In this document: in pieces, positions 14,482 through 22,574 of the stretch
Layout of the letters: each line of letters starts with the position of its first letter
Position numbering within the stretch: position 1 is the first letter of the stretch
Assembly (NCBI GenBank): GCA_039961635.1
Contig: JABRWB010000011.1
Location: forward strand, 1 to 38,941
DNA length: 38,941 nucleotides
Direction of reading: 5' to 3'
DNA from: a bacterium
Lineage (GTDB): Bacteria; 4484-113; JAGGVC01
Program-made: the position numbers and the translations under genes
The notes under the pieces: generated by a model
Told to the model about the DNA's origin: nothing
Seen by the model: the letters and a program-made list of their open reading frames with translations, nothing else
Database searches by the model: none

Positions 14482-17322
14482 ATGAAAGGACTGCGTTTTT
14501 ATGCGTTATTAACATTCGCCGCCTATGCGGCTTTCTTTGTCGCATGCTCCGGACAGTCGGTATCCGGAAAATTGAGCGGAGCGTCCGGTTCCCCGCAGAC
14601 GCAGAGACTTGATGCAGCGATTGAAGAACTTATGTCTCTCGAAGCCCCCCCCGGAGCGGATGCCGACGTTTGGAGCCAGCTAAAGTTCGCCCTCGCCGAC
14701 GCGCTCAAGGATCTCGGCAAGGACAGGTTCGTATCGATCGCTCCCATCGGCACAGCCAGCCGGGTGCCCGACCTGTCCTACGAATCGGACGGCGACGGCA
14801 CTTTCACGCTTAAATGGACATACCGCAACCACGGCGATTACGACCAGAGCGGCGAAGTGGGGATATCCGACATTACACCGATTGCGCTCAACTATCTTCA
14901 ATCCACTACCGACGAGCCGCTGGTGGATCCCGACGAAGTGATAGACGGCGATTTCAGCGGCGAAGTCGGCGTTTCCGACATCACGCCGATAGCCCTCAAT
15001 TTTCAGTCGACTGTTGCGAAGTACCTGATCGAAGGCTCCAACAACGCCGGCGGCCCGTGGACGGCCGCGGGCGAGGCGCCGTTCCCGGTCGGCCAGATTC
15101 CGTTCTGGTTCCGGCCTTTCAGCTTCGACCTCGGCTCCGCGCCGGAATTCGACTTTTACCGCGTCGTCCCCGACGACGGCCAAGGAAACCGCGGCATTCC
15201 GTCGAACGTCGCCGCGCGCCCGGTCGTTCCAATCGCGCCCGACATCATTTCGGTGTCGCCGCTTTTCGTCCAGGCGCAGACCCAAGCGACTTTCACCGCG
15301 GTGGTGGAAGGCGACCCGCCGCACCTGTATACCTGGAATTTCGGAGGCGGTGCTTCGCCGAACACGAGCAACGAGCCCGCGCCGACCGTCACCGCGGGCT
15401 CGGTCGGCATCTACTCCTGCACCGTCCGCGTATCGAACGGCATCGGGGAGGAAACGTTTCCGTTCACGCTCGAAGTCACCCCCGGCGCGCCGCCGGATAT
15501 CACGTCCGTCTCGCCCCTCTCCGCGCAGATGGGACAGCAGGTCACCTTCACGGCATCCGTAACGGGCGACCTGCCGATGACGTATGCCTGGGATTTCGGG
15601 GGGGGAGCGACTCCGGACACGAGCGCGGACGAGTCCCCGACCGTCAACGCGGGCGACCTGGGCTCTTACGACTGCACGCTGACGGTCACGAACGCCAGCG
15701 GAAACGACGTGTTTCCGTTCACGTTCCAGGTGACCGAGCTGCCCGCTCCTCCCGTCATTTTCGACGTCCAGCCTCAATCGGGGCAGGAAGGCGAAATAAT
15801 TACCTTCAACGCGACGGTGGACGGCGCGGGGCCGCTGACCTACACCTGGGATTTCGGGGGGGGCGCTGCACCCAACACGTCAAGCGAAATTTCGCCGCAA
15901 GTCACTCTCGGAGCGCCGGGAACTTATCCGGCGTCGCTAGTGCTTTCGAACGAGGCCGGAAACGACACGTTCAACTTCGATCTCACAGTCAACGCGAATC
16001 CACTTCCGCCGGATGTGATTTCGGTTTCGCCGACTTCGGGCATCGAGGGAAACAACGTCACCTTCAGCGCTGTTGTGACGGGCACGCCGCCGTTCACGTA
16101 CGCTTGGGATTTCGGCGGCGGGGGGACTCCGGATACATCCGGCGAAGAATCGCCGCTGGTCACGCTCGGTCCGGCGGGCGTTTACGATGCCAGCCTGACG
16201 GTGACGAACGCGCAGGGGGAAGACATCTTCGATTTCTCGCTTACGGTGAATCCGCCCGGTCAGGACTGGTCGGTTTACATTGTCGCTGACGGGGGGGGAG
16301 GCGAGTACGCGTCGCTGGGCGTGTTCGGAGGCAAGCCGTGCATCGCGTACTACGACCCCGGCGAGGAAGACCTGATGTTTGCATACTGCTCGACCGCGGA
16401 CGGAAGCGGGACTTGGACTTCGACTACAGTTGACTCGAAGGGAATGGGGCTGGGCGACGTCGGGCGATACTGCTATCTTGCGAATATGGGCGGCGTGCCT
16501 GGAATAAGCTACTACGAGGGCGGGATCGACGGCAATTTGAAGTACGCCGAGAATGCAAGCTCGGACGGCACGGGCACGTGGTTCAAGTACACGATAGACT
16601 CGACGGGCGACGTGGGAATGGACACAAGCTGCACCAAGGTTGGCGGCAGACACGCGTTCGCGTACTACGACGCGGACAACGGCGACCTCAAGTACGCGCG
16701 CGCGAACACTACGAATCCGGGGGGAACTTACACTAAAGTAACCGTGGATTCGGCCGGGGATGCAGGCTGGAGCACGACGCTTCTCGTTGCAGGCGGAAAG
16801 CCGGTCATCGGCTATTTTGCCGACGACGGCTCGACGGTGAGCTACAAATTCGCTTACGCGAACGATTTCGACGGAACCGGAACCTGGACGAAAACGACGG
16901 TGCGCGACGTGCAAAGCGGCCTATTTGCTTACGGCCACTCGCTTTGCGTAGTGGGCTTCAATCCCGCTGTCGGACTTTACAACTGGGGCAACGGCATACT
17001 CGAATACGGCGTAAACGCGCAGCAGGACGGCTCCGGAGCGTGGACTTTCCATGACGTGGACGGGCAGACCAACATCAGCCTGTTCCTCGGCATGGCGGAG
17101 GTCGGAGGGCTGCCCGCGATTGCGTTCCGGGATTTCGACGCGGGAGGCCTGTGGGCTGCGACATGCGACACAGCCGACGGGAGCGGGACGTGGAGCACGA
17201 GCGATATAGATTCAACCGGCGGCCTCGAGTACGCCTCGGTCGCTTCGGTTGACGGCGGCAGGATCGGCGTCGCGTACTACGACAGCGGCGCGGACTCGCT
17301 CAAGTTCGCGATACACGATTAG
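14482..17322 (+). CDS. Large lipoprotein, full-length paralog of the preceding gene
   Basis: This 946-residue product has exactly the same domain order as its neighbour. A lipoprotein signal ends F-V-A-C; EF-hand loops start at D119 and ~35 residues later; four PKD domains cover about 254-590; seven W-T-containing ~48-residue repeats run from about 592 to the end. Motifs match closely (S-D-I-T-P-I-A-L-N, D-F-G-G-G-A-x-P, A-D-G-S-G-T-W), while loops and the second half of several blades differ, consistent with an old tandem duplication. Three runs of eight G lie in frame at PKD or linker glycines (15598, 15856, 16291). GGGGG before TAAAAC-ATG serves as ribosome site. Likely outer-membrane or cell-surface and calcium-binding; the ligand is unknown. 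Confidence 0.85.
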   Translation: MKGLRFYALLTFAAYAAFFVACSGQSVSGKLSGASGSPQTQRLDAAIEELMSLEAPPGADADVWSQLKFALADALKDLGKDRFVSIAPIGTASRVPDLSYESDGDGTFTLKWTYRNHGDYDQSGEVGISDITPIALNYLQSTTDEPLVDPDEVIDGDFSGEVGVSDITPIALNFQSTVAKYLIEGSNNAGGPWTAAGEAPFPVGQIPFWFRPFSFDLGSAPEFDFYRVVPDDGQGNRGIPSNVAARPVVPIAPDIISVSPLFVQAQTQATFTAVVEGDPPHLYTWNFGGGASPNTSNEPAPTVTAGSVGIYSCTVRVSNGIGEETFPFTLEVTPGAPPDITSVSPLSAQMGQQVTFTASVTGDLPMTYAWDFGGGATPDTSADESPTVNAGDLGSYDCTLTVTNASGNDVFPFTFQVTELPAPPVIFDVQPQSGQEGEIITFNATVDGAGPLTYTWDFGGGAAPNTSSEISPQVTLGAPGTYPASLVLSNEAGNDTFNFDLTVNANPLPPDVISVSPTSGIEGNNVTFSAVVTGTPPFTYAWDFGGGGTPDTSGEESPLVTLGPAGVYDASLTVTNAQGEDIFDFSLTVNPPGQDWSVYIVADGGGGEYASLGVFGGKPCIAYYDPGEEDLMFAYCSTADGSGTWTSTTVDSKGMGLGDVGRYCYLANMGGVPGISYYEGGIDGNLKYAENASSDGTGTWFKYTIDSTGDVGMDTSCTKVGGRHAFAYYDADNGDLKYARANTTNPGGTYTKVTVDSAGDAGWSTTLLVAGGKPVIGYFADDGSTVSYKFAYANDFDGTGTWTKTTVRDVQSGLFAYGHSLCVVGFNPAVGLYNWGNGILEYGVNAQQDGSGAWTFHDVDGQTNISLFLGMAEVGGLPAIAFRDFDAGGLWAATCDTADGSGTWSTSDIDSTGGLEYASVASVDGGRIGVAYYDSGADSLKFAIHD

Positions 17323-17325
17323 TTC

Positions 17326-17907
17326 CTACCACACCTTCACGGTCGCGCCCAGCGACCATGCGGACAGGTCGAATCCCGCGACGTCCGGCAGCAGGTCGTA
17401 TCGCGCGGTCAAAACGACGCGATCGCTTAGCTCCACGCCGATCACCGCGTTCGCGCCGAATACGATTTCGCTTTCGTTGCCGCTAACCTTCGCCCAGTAC
17501 GGCCCGGCGTGCAGCTCCGCGAACGGGACGGTTTTTTCCCGCACCGGATCTACGAAGTTGAAATGCGCGCCCGCGGCCGCGCCTATCGTCTGCGCCAGGC
17601 TGTCGCCCTTCGCGAACCGGTTGTATCCGAAGTCCGCGTCGAACCGCGCGCCCCGCCGGAATTCCGGCCGGAAAAGCCCGATGCCGAATCCGATTTTGCC
17701 CGCGCCGAACGCGTCCTCGGACGCGGAATCCGCAAGCTCGTCCCATCCTAGGCTCACGGCTATCGAATACCGCGTTCCGAACAGCTCGATTCTGCCTTCC
17801 GGGTACTCATCGTCCGCGGCGAACGCGGCGAACGCGGCGAACGCGGCGAATGCGGCCGGCGCGACAAACAATATCGCCGCAGTTAATGCCAATAACGGTT
17901 TCTTCAT
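17326..17907 (-). CDS. Predicted outer-membrane beta-barrel protein
   Basis: This 193-residue protein has a Sec signal peptide (K-K-P then a hydrophobic stretch with A-A-F-A-A-F-A-A-F-A, cleavage near residue 31). The mature part alternates polar and hydrophobic residues with frequent Gly and aromatics (F-G-I-G-L-F, F-D-A-D-F-G-Y, A-V-I-G-V-E-L, Y-D-L-L-P) and ends with an aromatic residue (V-K-V-W), as expected for an eight-stranded barrel. GGGAG upstream supports the ATG at 17907; the frame extends to 17970. It converges with the lipoprotein gene (3 nt gap) and diverges from the S55-type gene. Family not identified further. Confidence 0.65.
   Translation of the reverse strand: MKKPLLALTAAILFVAPAAFAAFAAFAAFAADDEYPEGRIELFGTRYSIAVSLGWDELADSASEDAFGAGKIGFGIGLFRPEFRRGARFDADFGYNRFAKGDSLAQTIGAAAGAHFNFVDPVREKTVPFAELHAGPYWAKVSGNESEIVFGANAVIGVELSDRVVLTARYDLLPDVAGFDLSAWSLGATVKVW
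17821..17856 (-). repeat. Four 9-bp tandem repeats in a signal peptide
   Basis: GAACGCGGC is repeated three times and followed by a one-base variant, coding for the A-A-F triplets in the hydrophobic core of the barrel protein's signal peptide. Gain or loss of a unit keeps the frame and would only change the length of the hydrophobic core. Confidence 0.8.
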
Positions 17908-17996
17908 CTTTGCTCCCGGCCAAGGCGCGGCCGCGCGCGGATTGTTAATGCCGGGTGGAAATGTTACCATCCTTCGGCTTTTCCGGAAATCGCCTT

Positions 17997-20168
17997 ATGC
18001 ATAGAACCTCCTTATTGTTTTTCGTATTGGCCTTCGTTTGCTGCGCAGCCGTTTCCGCGCCCGCCGTCGCGCAGGAAGACCTGCCGTCGGTTTGGGATCC
18101 GTCGGTGTTCATCGGAAGCCGGGAGATTAAGCCCGGAATGACCGGAATCGCCAGAACCGTCATTTTCGGCTCGCGGATTGACGAATTCCAGGTGACGGTG
18201 ATCCAGGTCGCGCACAACCGAGGCTTCAACAACCGGGCGATGCTGCTATGCCGCGCCGAAGGATGGGCGGTGGATTTGACCGGCGGAATCGCGGGCGGGA
18301 TGAGCGGGAGCCCGGTCTACTTCGACGGACGGCTTGGCGGCGCCATATCCGGCCACTGGAGCATGACCGATCAGAAAACCTGCATCGTAACGCCGATAGA
18401 CCAGATGCTGCGAAGCTGGGAACCGGCGGACGCCCGGTTCGCGCCGTTCGACCTCGCGCCGGCAGGAACCGCGTTCGACTGCGGGCCGTTTTTGGATGAC
18501 CTTGCCTATCCGTACAAATCGCCCGGCGAACCCGGCGCAGGCTCCGCAGCCGGACGGGGAAACGGAAACGATTCGCCCGGAGCAATTGAATATGAAACAT
18601 ACGACTTTGATTCGCCCGTAGAATTCTCCGGTGTCGAATTCACCGGAATGAGAGTCGCGGAGCGTCCGGGATTCGCTCCGCCCGCCGCGCCGGGCGTCCT
18701 TTCGATGAGCCTCGCCGCCATGCCGCTGTCCGTATCTTCGTCCGACCCGCGGATCGCGGAGCGGTTCGCGGAAGCGTTCGGCGCGGATCCAGCGTTCGCG
18801 CTGGAGTTGGGGCTTCCTTTTTCGGGGGGGGAGGAATACGCGACGCCTCAATCCGTGATTGAATCGCTTACGGGCGTCGTGCCGGATGCGATTCTGGAGG
18901 AGCTGCGGTATCCGTCCAATCTGGCCGGGCCGAGGATTCTGGAGCCGGGGTGCGTCCTGGGCGTCAAGATGATCCGCGGCGACCTGGGCGCGGGCGGCTA
19001 CGGCACGCTCACCTATGTGGACAACAACGGAAACTTCCTAGCGTTCGGCCACGCGTCGGGGCGCGATGGCTTCGTTACCGAGCCCGCGACGAACGGCGTG
19101 GTCTATTACGTTCCGGCAAGCTGGCAGCGCGCGGGCAAGCGCGCGCTCACGCTGGACACCGTGGGCACCGTATTCCAGGACCGCGGCGGCGCGATTGCCG
19201 GACGGTTCGGCGTCGGCCCGGCGTGGATTCCCGTGAGCGTGCGCAACACCGACGCGCAGACGGGAGAGTCGACGCTGATTGAGTGCGAGGTGCTGGACAA
19301 TCCCGATTTGACCGCGCAGCTTGCCGCGGGCGTAGTCGGCGCGGGACTGGGCTACCTGAGCGACCGCGCCGCGGGCGGAACCGTATTCGCGACCATATCG
19401 GTTGACCTCGGCGGTTTGGGCAAGTACATCTGGGAGACCGCGTACCTGGGCGACTGGGGAATGTCCGCGGGTTCTTCGGAAGTGAGCTCGTTTCTTTCCG
19501 TAGCGCTTCGAGGCGAAGGGGAGGCGGCCCGCGTCGCGTCCGTCTTCGCCGAATCCACGGTTTACCCGGAGCGAAAAAGCTTCAGAATCGACGAAGCACG
19601 GCTGCTTAAGAAAGCCGAGGCGGCGAAGCTTGAAATCCCGGATGCCGGATACTTCGAATTCCCCGCGCAAACTTCGTTCGAGGATGCGTTTCCCGACGTG
19701 AAAGCGCAGAAGATAGACGGCGACAAGCTGGAAATCGTTCCCGACCCAACCGGCAAAATCAACCTGCTGATTGAAATCGCGCCCTGGCATTCGGACAAAA
19801 CGCGCTGGCTGCCGGTCAGCCTGCGCGTGCCGATTGCCTTCCCGCGAAAGAACGCGCGGCTTCAAATTTGGGGCGGCGGCGGAATCGCGCCCGCGGTCGA
19901 ATCCGGCGACCTTGCGTTCGAGGACGCGCAGGCCGCGTTGCGCAAGCACATCCAGCCCGAGCGCTCCGCCGAGGGCGGCAAGCGCGTCTGGCTGGAAAAA
20001 CAGGCGCGCGCGCCGCGCGGGATGCATCTCGTCGTCGAGCTGGTTTACGCGGACAAGCCGGAGGATGCGGACGTGTCCGCGGCGGACGACCTGCCTTTCG
20101 TCCGGAAGCTGGTAGAATTGGACGGCGTCGCGCTGGGGTACCTGGCCGGGGAAGGGCCGCTCCGGTAG
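17997..20168 (+). CDS. SpoIVB peptidase S55 domain-containing secreted protein
   Basis: From the ATG at 17997 the product has 723 residues and a clear Sec signal ending A-V-A-Q near residue 25; the frame is open from 17955. Near the start, P-G-M-T-G-I-A-R-T-V precedes G-G-M-S-G-S-P-V-Y-F-D-G around S103/S105, the nucleophile region of S55 (SpoIVB-type) serine peptidases. Later, G-T-L-T-Y-V-D followed by F-L-A-F-G-H (H352) matches the second conserved block of the long family members. The C-terminal ~250 residues look like beta-sandwich material. SpoIVB in Bacillus is a sporulation signalling protease; in diderm bacteria this longer family is uncharacterised, so a periplasmic regulatory protease is inference. 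No sporulation gene is nearby. Confidence 0.75.
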   Translation: MHRTSLLFFVLAFVCCAAVSAPAVAQEDLPSVWDPSVFIGSREIKPGMTGIARTVIFGSRIDEFQVTVIQVAHNRGFNNRAMLLCRAEGWAVDLTGGIAGGMSGSPVYFDGRLGGAISGHWSMTDQKTCIVTPIDQMLRSWEPADARFAPFDLAPAGTAFDCGPFLDDLAYPYKSPGEPGAGSAAGRGNGNDSPGAIEYETYDFDSPVEFSGVEFTGMRVAERPGFAPPAAPGVLSMSLAAMPLSVSSSDPRIAERFAEAFGADPAFALELGLPFSGGEEYATPQSVIESLTGVVPDAILEELRYPSNLAGPRILEPGCVLGVKMIRGDLGAGGYGTLTYVDNNGNFLAFGHASGRDGFVTEPATNGVVYYVPASWQRAGKRALTLDTVGTVFQDRGGAIAGRFGVGPAWIPVSVRNTDAQTGESTLIECEVLDNPDLTAQLAAGVVGAGLGYLSDRAAGGTVFATISVDLGGLGKYIWETAYLGDWGMSAGSSEVSSFLSVALRGEGEAARVASVFAESTVYPERKSFRIDEARLLKKAEAAKLEIPDAGYFEFPAQTSFEDAFPDVKAQKIDGDKLEIVPDPTGKINLLIEIAPWHSDKTRWLPVSLRVPIAFPRKNARLQIWGGGGIAPAVESGDLAFEDAQAALRKHIQPERSAEGGKRVWLEKQARAPRGMHLVVELVYADKPEDADVSAADDLPFVRKLVELDGVALGYLAGEGPLR

Positions 20169-20193
20169 CCGCACATCCCCAAGGGGTGCGACT

Positions 20194-20796
20194 TTGGGCA
20201 GCATTTACGACATAATCATCTCGAGGCGCAGCCAGCGCCGGTACACCCGGCAGGTGCCGCCGCGCTCGCTCGTGGAAAAAATCGTGGACGGAGCGCGATG
20301 GGCGCCGTCCGCGGGCAACCGCCAGAACTTCCACTGGTGGATATCCGGCGGCGAGAAGCGCAACGAACTGGTGAAAATCATCTCGGCCGTAAGCGAGCGG
20401 GCGCCGGAGCTTTTCGCCGATTACGACAAACGCATCCAGGCGTTTCTGACGCTTTACCTGCGCACGCTGGGCGGGGCGCCGATAATCATCGTGCTTTCGT
20501 ACGAAAAGCGAAAGAAGGCGGGGGCAAAGGCGCCGTTCGACTGGGAAAAATGGGACTACGCAAGCGCCTGCGCCGCGATGCAGAATCTGCTGCTTTTGGC
20601 GCACGCGGAGGGGCTCGGCACATGCTGGATGACCGCGCCGCTTTTGGTGCACGAGGAAATCAAGAAGTGCCTGGATATTCCGAAAAACCACGAGCTTGTC
20701 GGAGTCACACCGCTCGGATACCCCGCGCACGAAATCCCGCTTATACCGAGGATAGATCCGGAGCTGAAGAAAACCGTCAAGTGGTTCGGATTTTAG
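20194..20796 (+). CDS. Nitroreductase family protein
   Basis: An FMN-dependent NAD(P)H oxidoreductase of 200 residues is predicted. The N-terminus I-x-x-R-R-S-x-R-x-Y with W-A-P-S-A-G-N-x-Q-N-F (about 33-43) is the FMN-binding signature. L-L-A-H-A-E-G-L-G-T-C-W and G-V-T-P-L-G-Y-P near the C-terminus are also typical. The start is TTG at 20194, with GGGGTG just upstream; no ATG or GTG fits better. It lies 25 nt behind the S55-type gene and may be co-transcribed. The substrate is unknown; such enzymes reduce nitroaromatics, quinones or flavins. Confidence 0.85.
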   Translation: MGSIYDIIISRRSQRRYTRQVPPRSLVEKIVDGARWAPSAGNRQNFHWWISGGEKRNELVKIISAVSERAPELFADYDKRIQAFLTLYLRTLGGAPIIIVLSYEKRKKAGAKAPFDWEKWDYASACAAMQNLLLLAHAEGLGTCWMTAPLLVHEEIKKCLDIPKNHELVGVTPLGYPAHEIPLIPRIDPELKKTVKWFGF

Positions 20797-20924
20797 GTGC
20801 GGGCTGGTTCATCCGAAAGCTCGCAAACGCTCATTCGCGCGCGGTTTGTCCAAACACGATTGAAATAAACACAGCGGCCGCTTCATAAGGAAGGCGATCG
20901 GAACGTAATTAGAACTTCGCGCCG

Positions 20925-22574
20925 CTATCCCATCCGCTTCGGTCCGGCGGCGATCACTTCGGGGGTGCAGCCGTCCGCGAACAGCTTGAAGTTCTCGATG
21001 TACCGCGCCGCGAGCGCGTCGTACTTTTTCCAGTACTCGTGCTTGTCGCCCCATGCGTTGGACGGCTCCAGCACGTCCTCCGGCACGTCCGGGCAGGACA
21101 GCGGCACTTCGAAGCCGAACAGCTTGTCCTTTCGGTACTTCACCTTCGCCAGCTTGCCGTCCAGCGCCGCGTTCAGCAGGTTGCGCGTGTGCTTTATCGA
21201 GATGCGCTTGCCTACGCCGAACTTGCCGCCGACCCATCCGGTGTTGACCAGCCAGCACTGCGCCCCGTGCTTCTGCATTTTGTCCTTCAGAAGGTTCGCG
21301 TACTCGAACGGATGGTGCACCATGAACGGCGCGCCGAAGCACGCGGAAAACGTGATCTCCGGCTCGATGCCGAGGCCGATTTCGGTTCCCGCGATCTTGG
21401 ACGTGTAGCCCGAAATGAAGTGGTACATCGCCTGCTCGGGGCTGAGTTTGGCGATCGGCGGAAGCACGCCCTGCGCGTCGCAAGTGAGGAAGATTACGTT
21501 CTTCGGATGCGTGTGCGCCATTCCCTCCGGGACGATGTTGTCTATGAATTCCAGCGGGTAGGCCGCGCGGGTGTTTTCGGTGAGGCGCTCGTCGTCGAGG
21601 TCGAGGCGGCGCGAGACGGGGTCGTACACGACGTTTTCGAGAATCGTCCCGAACCGCCGCGTGCAGGCGTAAATCTGCGGCTCGTGCTCGGCGGACAGCC
21701 GGATGACTTTGGCGTAGCATCCGCCTTCGAAATTGAAAACGCCGTTTTCGCTCCAGCCGTGCTCGTCGTCGCCGATCAGCTTTCGCCGCGGATCCGCGGA
21801 CAGCGTCGTCTTGCCGGTGCCCGAAAGTCCGAAGAAAAGCGCGACGTCGCCCGAATCGCCCACGTTCGCGCTGCAGTGCATCGAAAGCACGCCTTCAAGA
21901 GGCAGGAGAAAATTGAGGACGGTGAAGATCGTTTTCTTGATCTCGCCGCCGTACGCGGAGTTGCAGATTATCGCGAGTCTCTGGCCGTAGTTGATGATGA
22001 TGGACGTTTCGGTGCGCGTCCCGTCAATCCGCGGATCGGCCTTGAATCCAGGTACGGCGATCACCGTGAATTCCGGAACGTGGCGCTTGAGTTCGTCCTG
22101 GTTGCGGATTGTGATGAACATGTTGCGCGCGAAGTGGCTGTGCCAGGCCTTTTCGGTGATGATTCGTATGGGCAGCCTGTATTCCGGATCCGCGCCCGCG
22201 TAGCAGTCCTGGACGAAAAGCTCCTCTCCCAGAAGATACGCTTGGACGCGGTTGAAGAGCGCGGCGAAGCTGTCCGGCGCCATCGGCCGGTTGTACTTGC
22301 CCCACCATATCCGCTCGGCGGTCGAATGCTCCTGGACGATGTACTTGTCCTGCGCGGCGCGCGCGGTGTGCTTGCCCGTGTTCACGACGAGCGGCCCCTG
22401 ATGCGAGAGGTGGCCTTCGCCGCGGAATACCGCTTCCTCCACGAGCGCGGGCGTCGGGAGATTCCAATAAACGCGGTCGAGATGGACGAGCCCGTGGTTT
22501 TTCAGTCCGAAATCGCTTTTGAGTGCGTCGGCCTGCTTGGTTGCGGGCGTGTTGAATTCGAGATATTTCGTCAT
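20925..22574 (-). CDS. pckA: Phosphoenolpyruvate carboxykinase (ATP)
   Basis: This enzyme converts oxaloacetate and ATP to phosphoenolpyruvate, CO2 and ADP, the entry step of gluconeogenesis. It has 549 residues, close to the usual ~535. The kinase loop G-L-S-G-T-G-K-T-T-L-S lies at about 248-258, followed by the family motif L-I-G-D-D-E-H-G-W and further on N-T-G-W-V-G-G. The start at ATG 22574 overlaps the stop of the upstream aminotransferase (ATGA at 22571-22574), indicating coupled translation. A longer open frame upstream is a shadow of that gene. The pairing suggests coordinated handling of the aspartate/oxaloacetate/PEP node. It converges with the nitroreductase gene across 128 bp without a recognisable element. 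Confidence 0.95.
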   Translation of the reverse strand: MTKYLEFNTPATKQADALKSDFGLKNHGLVHLDRVYWNLPTPALVEEAVFRGEGHLSHQGPLVVNTGKHTARAAQDKYIVQEHSTAERIWWGKYNRPMAPDSFAALFNRVQAYLLGEELFVQDCYAGADPEYRLPIRIITEKAWHSHFARNMFITIRNQDELKRHVPEFTVIAVPGFKADPRIDGTRTETSIIINYGQRLAIICNSAYGGEIKKTIFTVLNFLLPLEGVLSMHCSANVGDSGDVALFFGLSGTGKTTLSADPRRKLIGDDEHGWSENGVFNFEGGCYAKVIRLSAEHEPQIYACTRRFGTILENVVYDPVSRRLDLDDERLTENTRAAYPLEFIDNIVPEGMAHTHPKNVIFLTCDAQGVLPPIAKLSPEQAMYHFISGYTSKIAGTEIGLGIEPEITFSACFGAPFMVHHPFEYANLLKDKMQKHGAQCWLVNTGWVGGKFGVGKRISIKHTRNLLNAALDGKLAKVKYRKDKLFGFEVPLSCPDVPEDVLEPSNAWGDKHEYWKKYDALAARYIENFKLFADGCTPEVIAAGPKRMG

